DNA from: Rufibacter glacialis
GTDB taxonomy: Bacteria; Bacteroidota; Bacteroidia; Cytophagales; Hymenobacteraceae
DNA length: 64,000 bases
Direction of reading: 5' to 3'
Assembly: GCF_008271745.1 (NCBI RefSeq)
Contig: NZ_VKKZ01000020.1
Span: 744,001-808,000 of the forward strand
In this document: piece after piece, positions 59,223 to 64,000 of the stretch
Position numbering within the stretch: position 1 is the first letter of the stretch
Layout: every line of letters begins with the position of its first letter
The notes under the pieces: model-generated
What the model was told of the DNA's origin: nothing
Database searches by the model: none
Seen by the model: the letters and a program-made list of their open reading frames with translations, nothing else
Position numbers and translations under genes: made by a program

Positions 59223-60294
59223 CTCTATTCCAGAACATACTTATAGAAGAGGAGAAGCAAGAATTCTCATTTGCCCCGCTTTGTATAAGTAGGTATGCTG
59301 GATCTGACATCCATAATGCTAGCCTTCTTCTACGGCTGGCTATTTCACCTATTTTCCAATTATCCCATTGAAGCACTCTTCAGCACACGTGAGTTTGAAG
59401 ATGGGCGTTTAAAAGTTGCAGGGAAGTAACTGAAAAAATAAAATTTACTTGCCCAAAAGAAAGCCCCTTTTGAAGAAGTAGCCCTAAAATGCCATAGCTC
59501 CGGTCTCCCTGCCCTTCCAAGTGGCGAAAATTTGCCCAGTTTCACCAAACAGCTTTCTTAAAAAACCCTGACTTCCGCCCATCTCACCAATCCTTCAGGT
59601 AAAGCCGGCGGAAGCCAGGGCATTTCTTTCTGGTATTCAATTTTCAGGTCTGGCTTTGTGCCAGGTTTAAGGTATTAAATATTGGATAAATTCTTTTTAC
59701 GCACCTGTTCCTCTAGGATTCCGGTGTCTTTTGTTAGGGTTCAGGTCTTGGCTGCTGGAATAACGTTCCCAGTCCAGTGGCAGAGCTAAGTGGGGAAGGT
59801 TCCCTGAGGTTGGGGTAAAACGGGAATCAACTCCCCGTTTCCATCCATTTCTTCTCAAGTTGAACCGAAAACAAATCTACCCAGGTTTCCCTGCTTCTGC
59901 CCCATCCCTGGCCCTGGGCTATTCCCAACCCCGCCCTGTGATTTTTCACAGACCCCTAAAGGAATTTGCCCGGGCATCCCCAGTCTTTTCCCAGAAAAGC
60001 TGGTATGCACAAAGAAGCTGATTATCCTCCTCTATCAGCTTCACCCGTGATACGTAGCTAGCTTATACTCAGTTTGTTACTTTTCCAATACAGCCATTAA
60101 AAAAAAAAAGGGCCTTTCCCTTACACACCTATTAATAATCATTTTATGCTTTCATTTTCTATTCCTTACCTAGTGAGTAGGCTGTCGCATTACAGGAGCT
60201 ACCACCCTGAAGGGGTAAAGGGATTGCTGGAATGGAAGTCATAACTCCTAAATTAGAGACCGGGAATACGTCTATGCCTCTCTCTTGAACCTAT
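59223..60294. other. Gene-free gap after the GH43-like gene
   Basis: About 1070 bp with no supported gene; one minus-strand ORF near 59360-59548 is unconvincing. It marks the change from AT-rich island DNA back to more GC-rich chromosome. The single clear structure is the hairpin at 59566-59620; a run of A residues lies near 60100. Confidence 0.5.
59566..59620. repeat. Long hairpin (13 of 14 pairs)
   Basis: CCCTGACTTCCGCC (59566-59579) pairs with GGCGGAAGCCAGGG (59607-59620) with one mismatch and a 27-nt loop. No T tract follows directly. It may end transcripts entering from the GH43-like gene or mark the island border. Confidence 0.4.
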
Positions 60295-60957
60295 ATGTGG
60301 GATGTTTATATCTATTTTGGCTTACTGATCCTCAGCATCGGGCTCTGGGCATCCTGCTACGGGCGTTTGGCGACGGGCCTGAAGGTGCTGGGCTTCGCCT
60401 TGCTTCTCAACCTGGGCATGGAAGGTTATGCCGCCTATCTGATGTTCCAGTTGAAGAGGAACCTGTACATGTACCATCTGCTCATTCCCATCCAATACAC
60501 CTTATACACGCTGGTGTTCTATTTTGCCTTTCACAGGCCAAAGGTAAAGCAAGCGGCCCTGGCCTCCATTCCGGCCTACCTGCTGGCGGTGATGTTTATC
60601 TTGGTAAGTCTCCAGGTATCAAATGAATACAATTCCTTGGCCCGGTCCCTGAAAAACGTGTTGTTGGCCGCTTGGGCCCTATTTTATTACACAGACGTTT
60701 TCAAAGGCCTGATGGTCCAGCGCCTGGAAAAGGAACCCATGTTCTGGATCAGTACGGGCTTCCTTTTCTATTCCCTCGGGAACTTCTTTGTAGATGGATT
60801 GATGAACCATATCTTAGAGCAGTCTTATGAACTGGGCCACACGCTCTATTTCATCAACGTAGTACTAGGGCTGCTCCTGAATGTGACCATCCTGATCTCC
60901 TTCGCGCTGGCCAGAAAGCAGACCTCCGGGAACCTCGCCTTGGCTCCAAGCCCTTGA
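60295..60957 (+). CDS. Multi-spanning membrane protein of a two-component operon
   Basis: 220 residues, about seven hydrophobic helices (roughly 5-22, 28-50, 58-78, 86-106, 115-132, 148-168, 185-206). No extracellular domain or catalytic motif. It resembles the membrane-only sensory units (7TM-type) that accompany Bacteroidota histidine kinases. It ends 13 nt before the kinase gene, so the three genes 60295-62399 form one operon, and it probably supplies the sensing part that the short kinase lacks. Confidence 0.75.
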   Translation: MWDVYIYFGLLILSIGLWASCYGRLATGLKVLGFALLLNLGMEGYAAYLMFQLKRNLYMYHLLIPIQYTLYTLVFYFAFHRPKVKQAALASIPAYLLAVMFILVSLQVSNEYNSLARSLKNVLLAAWALFYYTDVFKGLMVQRLEKEPMFWISTGFLFYSLGNFFVDGLMNHILEQSYELGHTLYFINVVLGLLLNVTILISFALARKQTSGNLALAPSP

Positions 60958-60970
60958 ACCTTACTATCCG

Positions 60971-61738
60971 ATGATGTCTGATGTGTATTTGATTGTCTGT
61001 ATCGGGACGGCCCTCATGCTGGCGCTTGGGCTCTTCATTTCCTTTATCACCTTCGCCTACAACAGAAAGCGCATGGAACACCAGAAGGAAGTGGAAGGTC
61101 TGTCAGAGGCCTATCAAAAAGAGATTTTCAAAGCCCAGGTAGAGGTTCAGGAGCAGACTTTCCTGGCCATATCACAAGAGATCCATGACAACGTGGGCCA
61201 GGTACTGTCTTTGGTGAGGCTCCATGTCAGTACGTTAGATTGCGGCGGCAATGCTTCTTCCCTCCAGAAGGTGGAGAGCAGCAAAGAGCTCCTGGACCAG
61301 GCCATTGAGGACCTGCGCGACTTATCTAAAAGGCTCAACAGCAACTACGTGGTGCAGCAGAGCCTGTCGTCCCTACTTCAGTTCCAGCTTGGCTTGTTAC
61401 AGAAAACGGGGGCCTTGGAAGCCTCTTTCAGGCTGGTGGGCGAGGAACAGGCCCTGGAGCCGGAGAAGAAGCTGCTCCTGCTCCGGATCGCGCAGGAAGC
61501 GCTCCAGAACATCATCCGCCATGCTGAGGCCTCGTTTATCTGGGTAGAACTCAGCTTTGCCCCAGATAAGATGGTGTTGCAGATCAGAGATGACGGGAAA
61601 GGCTTCCCTACGGCAGGACAGGTTTCGCCCCAAGGCACGGGCACCCATAACATGTACTACCGGGCCGCGCTGATCGGGGCCAGACTCTCCATCCAGAGCA
61701 GCCCGGCTGGCACCCAGGTATTAATTGAAATCCCTTAA
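60971..61738 (+). CDS. NarL-family sensor histidine kinase (HisKA_3)
   Basis: 255 residues (ATG at 60971 or 60974). A single N-terminal membrane helix (about 5-30), a coiled-coil, then a HisKA_3 dimerisation domain with His72 in AISQEIHDNVGQVLSLV and an ATPase domain (LLLRIAQEALQNIIRHAEAS, IRDDGKGF, GTGTHNMYYRAALIGARL). There is no extracellular sensor domain, so input may come from the membrane protein encoded just upstream. It phosphorylates the regulator encoded by the next gene, whose start lies 4 nt after this stop (ATG 61743). Confidence 0.92.
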   Translation: MMSDVYLIVCIGTALMLALGLFISFITFAYNRKRMEHQKEVEGLSEAYQKEIFKAQVEVQEQTFLAISQEIHDNVGQVLSLVRLHVSTLDCGGNASSLQKVESSKELLDQAIEDLRDLSKRLNSNYVVQQSLSSLLQFQLGLLQKTGALEASFRLVGEEQALEPEKKLLLLRIAQEALQNIIRHAEASFIWVELSFAPDKMVLQIRDDGKGFPTAGQVSPQGTGTHNMYYRAALIGARLSIQSSPAGTQVLIEIP

Positions 61739-61742
61739 AACA

Positions 61743-62399
61743 ATGATGATGCTTTCCCCTACCCCTACTAAAGTCGCCCTGGTAGATGACCACAAGCTTT
61801 TCCGCAAAGGGTTGCAGGAACTCATCAACGGGTTCAGCGGCTACACCGTTTGGCTGGAAGCAGAGAACGGGAAAGACTTTATCCGAAAACTCCTCCCCGA
61901 GAGCCTGCCCGCCATTGTGGTTCTGGACATCAGCATGCCCGTGATGGACGGCTTTGAGACCGCCAGGTGGCTCCAGGAGCATTACCCCGAGGTGAGGATC
62001 CTGGCTCTTTCCATGAGCAAAGATGATGAGACGGTCCTTCGCATGTTGAAATGCGGGGTAGACGGTTACGTATTGAAGAACGCCGATCCCTCTGAGCTCC
62101 GGATGGCCCTGGAGGCCCTGGAGTCTAACGGAAGCTACTACGCCAGCAGCGTGGGCGAAATCCTGAAAAGGGACCTGAAGGGAACCCACCAGACGGAGGT
62201 GGAATTGACCCCACGGGAGATGGACTTCCTAAAGTTGGTGTGCCAGGAACTGCCCTACAAATCCATGGCCCCTGTTCTTAATATATCTGACCGGGCCGTG
62301 GAGGCCACCCGCGAAAGCCTTTTCCGGAAGCTGGGCGCTGTCTCCAAAGTGGGACTGGTGCTGTACGCCATCAAGCACGGTATTTACAAGGTGGAATAG
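61743..62399 (+). CDS. NarL/LuxR-type response regulator
   Basis: 218 residues from ATG 61743 (three ATGs in a row; a TTG at 61725 inside the kinase gene is unlikely). Receiver domain (about 10-130): acidic pair VALVDDHKLF, phospho-acceptor Asp62 in VVLDISMPVMDG, Lys in YVLKNA. LuxR-type HTH at about 150-212 (ELTPREMDFLKLVCQELPYK, then ISDRAVEATRESLFRKLGAV). It lies 4 nt after its kinase gene. The regulon is unknown. Confidence 0.92.
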   Translation: MMMLSPTPTKVALVDDHKLFRKGLQELINGFSGYTVWLEAENGKDFIRKLLPESLPAIVVLDISMPVMDGFETARWLQEHYPEVRILALSMSKDDETVLRMLKCGVDGYVLKNADPSELRMALEALESNGSYYASSVGEILKRDLKGTHQTEVELTPREMDFLKLVCQELPYKSMAPVLNISDRAVEATRESLFRKLGAVSKVGLVLYAIKHGIYKVE

Positions 62400-62581
62400 C
62401 CCTACCTGAGTTTTACCCGTCTTTTCTCCAAAATGCCAAGAAAACCCAGAGCAGGACAAAAGGGCTATCAATAGGCACATCAAACTTTTCTGCCGGGGTC
62501 TATAGACTTAGCTTATTCCCTTTTCTTATTACAATCATGTAGAGAAAAGGTAACTTAACCTGTTCTTTAAAAACCTAACGC

Positions 62582-63640
62582 ATGACTGGTACCATACAGT
62601 TATTAGATGTAGGCGATGGCGATGCTATTCTGGTGCACCTGCACAAAGAGGGCAAAGACCTGGTCCTAGTGATTGATGGTGGCCAGGAGCGGCATTATGA
62701 ACAGGTGGTAAAACCGGCCCTCTCAAAGCTGCTACAGGAACTAAACAAAATCGCCCCAGACATTATAGTTGCCACCCATTATGACAGTGACCATATCGGC
62801 GGCTTAATCCCCTTGGTGCAGGACTACCTGCTCGGGATAAAGGAAGTGTGGGTACACCGTAGCCCAGAGCTAGGTCCTGAGGACGGACAGATTTTGGCCT
62901 CCTCTGATAAAAAGGCGCGGTTAAAGCACCTGGGGTTGGAGCGTTTGGAAGAATCACTTGCCCGGGAAACTTACACCGGCCACCTGGAAACGATCACCAG
63001 CAAATCGGCTCTACTGATAGAATCCCTAAAACAATTAGATACGTTCTTAGGCCTTCTGCCAGCAACAATGGTTCGGCAGGTATTCCATGGCGATTCCTAC
63101 CCAGGTTGGCCTGAGATAAAAGTCCTGGGGCCTGAAAAGGGGTATTACCAAAAGCTTTTCCCCGCCTGCACCTCTTTACAGGACCTGGTAGTAGCAGAAA
63201 CCCGTGACTTTTTGACAGCCACCCCTGGGGCGGTTGAGGTAAAGGAAAAAACCAACCCAAACCCAGTCCAGGATCCCTGTCTTAGGCTGAAAGACGATTC
63301 CAGGGTGAGTCTGACGGCTACGAACAAAGCCAGCATTATTATAGCCCTGGACAAGGGAGATCAGCGTTTCCTTTTTACGGGTGATGCAGGTATTCCATCC
63401 TTCAAAGCAATCCCAGCCTGGGAAAAGGAGCTGAAAGACCTTTACTGGCTCAAAGTTCCCCATCACGGCAGCGACAACAACATTTCCAAAGAACTCATAG
63501 ACCTTATGCGCCCGGAGTATGCCGACAGCTCCGGCGACCGGCACCAGGACCAGCATGTATTGGATTGCATTGCCAGGAACACAGTGGATAAATCCGTCAG
63601 ATCCACCAAAACTTCCGGCTGCCTTATCTTTCCTATCTAA
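62582..63640 (+). CDS. ComEC-like metallo-beta-lactamase-fold hydrolase
   Basis: 352 residues, no signal peptide. Metallo-beta-lactamase fold of the ComEC/Rec2 C-terminal type: IQLLDVGDGDAILV and LVIDGG at the start, metal motif ATHYDSDHIGG (His66, Asp68, Asp70, His71), FLFTGDAG (about 262), VPHHGSDNNIS (about 296) and a C-terminal ADSSGDRHQDQHV. ComEC relatives of this sort degrade DNA or act on nucleotides; stand-alone forms are also found as effectors in defence islands. It is a single gene 182 nt after the regulator. Substrate unknown. Confidence 0.82.
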   Translation: MTGTIQLLDVGDGDAILVHLHKEGKDLVLVIDGGQERHYEQVVKPALSKLLQELNKIAPDIIVATHYDSDHIGGLIPLVQDYLLGIKEVWVHRSPELGPEDGQILASSDKKARLKHLGLERLEESLARETYTGHLETITSKSALLIESLKQLDTFLGLLPATMVRQVFHGDSYPGWPEIKVLGPEKGYYQKLFPACTSLQDLVVAETRDFLTATPGAVEVKEKTNPNPVQDPCLRLKDDSRVSLTATNKASIIIALDKGDQRFLFTGDAGIPSFKAIPAWEKELKDLYWLKVPHHGSDNNISKELIDLMRPEYADSSGDRHQDQHVLDCIARNTVDKSVRSTKTSGCLIFPI

Positions 63641-63697
63641 GGAAAGCCCCTGGTAACTCACCCGAATTGACCTTCTCCGGAATACTAAAAAAGCTTC

Positions 63698-64000
63698 TTA
63701 CCTTGTTTTGCGGCTCTGTTTCAACTGCTGCAGCAACTGCGCCATTTCCTGCACTTTCTCGGGATGCTTCTGGGCCAGGTTCTGGGTCTCGCCCTGGTCT
63801 GTGCTCAAGTCATACAGCTGGGGAGCCTCTGCGTTGCCGGTTTCAAGGTTGGTGAGCGTATTCAGCGCCGGGCCTTTGTTGGGTTCAATGTACTTCCAGT
63901 TTCCTTTTACCAAAGCCAGGGCACCGCCTTGCTGCACCAGCACCTCGCGGCCCATGCTGGATTTACCCAGCAAGGTGGGCATCAGATTCTCACTGTCTGG
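63698..64000 (-). CDS. Sulfatase C-terminal part (cut by the right edge)
   Basis: The frame stays open to the window edge (DSENLMPTLLGKSSMGREVL is its first visible segment). It has the C-terminal signature of type I arylsulfatases: LLPTLLGK-like start, QQGGALALVKGNWKYIEPNK, then LYDLSTDQGETQNLAQKHPE and KVQEMAQLLQQLK. The catalytic Cys/Ser-x-Pro-x-Arg region lies outside the window. Sulfatases remove sulfate esters from polysaccharides such as ulvan or other algal glycans, which would fit the polysaccharide genes at 17-29 kb, though it is 34 kb away. Confidence 0.85.
   Translation of the reverse strand, partial: PDSENLMPTLLGKSSMGREVLVQQGGALALVKGNWKYIEPNKGPALNTLTNLETGNAEAPQLYDLSTDQGETQNLAQKHPEKVQEMAQLLQQLKQSRKTR

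Noticed and set aside
59360-59548. Minus-strand ORF of 62 codons after the GH43-like gene
   Set aside because: No domain, no start signal; lies next to a hairpin in a gap that looks non-coding.
1-64000. CRISPR arrays, tRNA or rRNA genes, insertion sequences with a transposase, prophage
   Set aside because: No regularly spaced repeats, cloverleaf-type genes, transposase or phage structural genes were seen on either strand.

Overview
The window looks like a chromosomal segment of a Bacteroidota bacterium (order Cytophagales, most likely Hymenobacteraceae such as Rufibacter or Nibribacter; this is inference). Reasons: Bacteroidota-type -7 elements (TAnnTTTG) next to some starts and no strong Shine-Dalgarno sequences; LytS/LytTR signalling; YwqK/MORN-type repeat protein; ABC-permease/M1-aminopeptidase fusion; CarboxypepD_reg outer-membrane beta-barrel; many lipoproteins with clear lipoboxes. 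No rRNA, tRNA, CRISPR array, transposase or phage structural gene was recognised.

Layout. 1-2600: AT-rich run of small same-strand membrane/secreted orphan genes separated by attC-like inverted-repeat spacers (cassette-like). 2660-3027: decayed LprI-like pseudogene. 3129-4309: two-gene lipoprotein operon (OmpA domain). 4882-6405: ArnT/PMT-like glycosyltransferase. 6619-11177: ABC ATPase plus permease/M1 aminopeptidase fusion. 11658-13392: LytS-type kinase and LytTR regulator. 13956-16633: secreted protein of unknown function and YwqK repeat protein. 17084-29049: polysaccharide-use genes (GH35, outer-membrane barrel, DUF1080, DUF2264, GH105, and a BNR-4 protein resembling PL24/PL25 ulvan lyases), followed by an ECF sigma factor and a metal-binding lipoprotein to 30605.

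30904-59222 is an accessory island. It holds a membrane patatin; a peptidoglycan-binding protein with an L,D-transpeptidase-like motif; a tightly spaced five-gene operon of very large proteins (PhoD-like phosphatase, DUF6603-like, and three large uncharacterised families of 1094, 1617 and 579 aa); then, in visibly AT-richer DNA, a caspase/NB-ARC/TPR protein divergent from an EACC1-like small protein and a GH43-like enzyme with an intact catalytic triad and a large helical insertion. The last set resembles the NTP-dependent, peptidase-containing conflict systems described computationally by the Aravind group and is the best candidate for an undescribed immune system here.

60295-62399: a three-gene signalling operon (multi-TM protein, HisKA_3 kinase, NarL regulator). 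62582-63640: ComEC-like metallo-beta-lactamase hydrolase. 63698 to the right edge: C-terminus of a sulfatase, cut by the window. Several long perfect hairpins and one dispersed hairpin family lie between genes.
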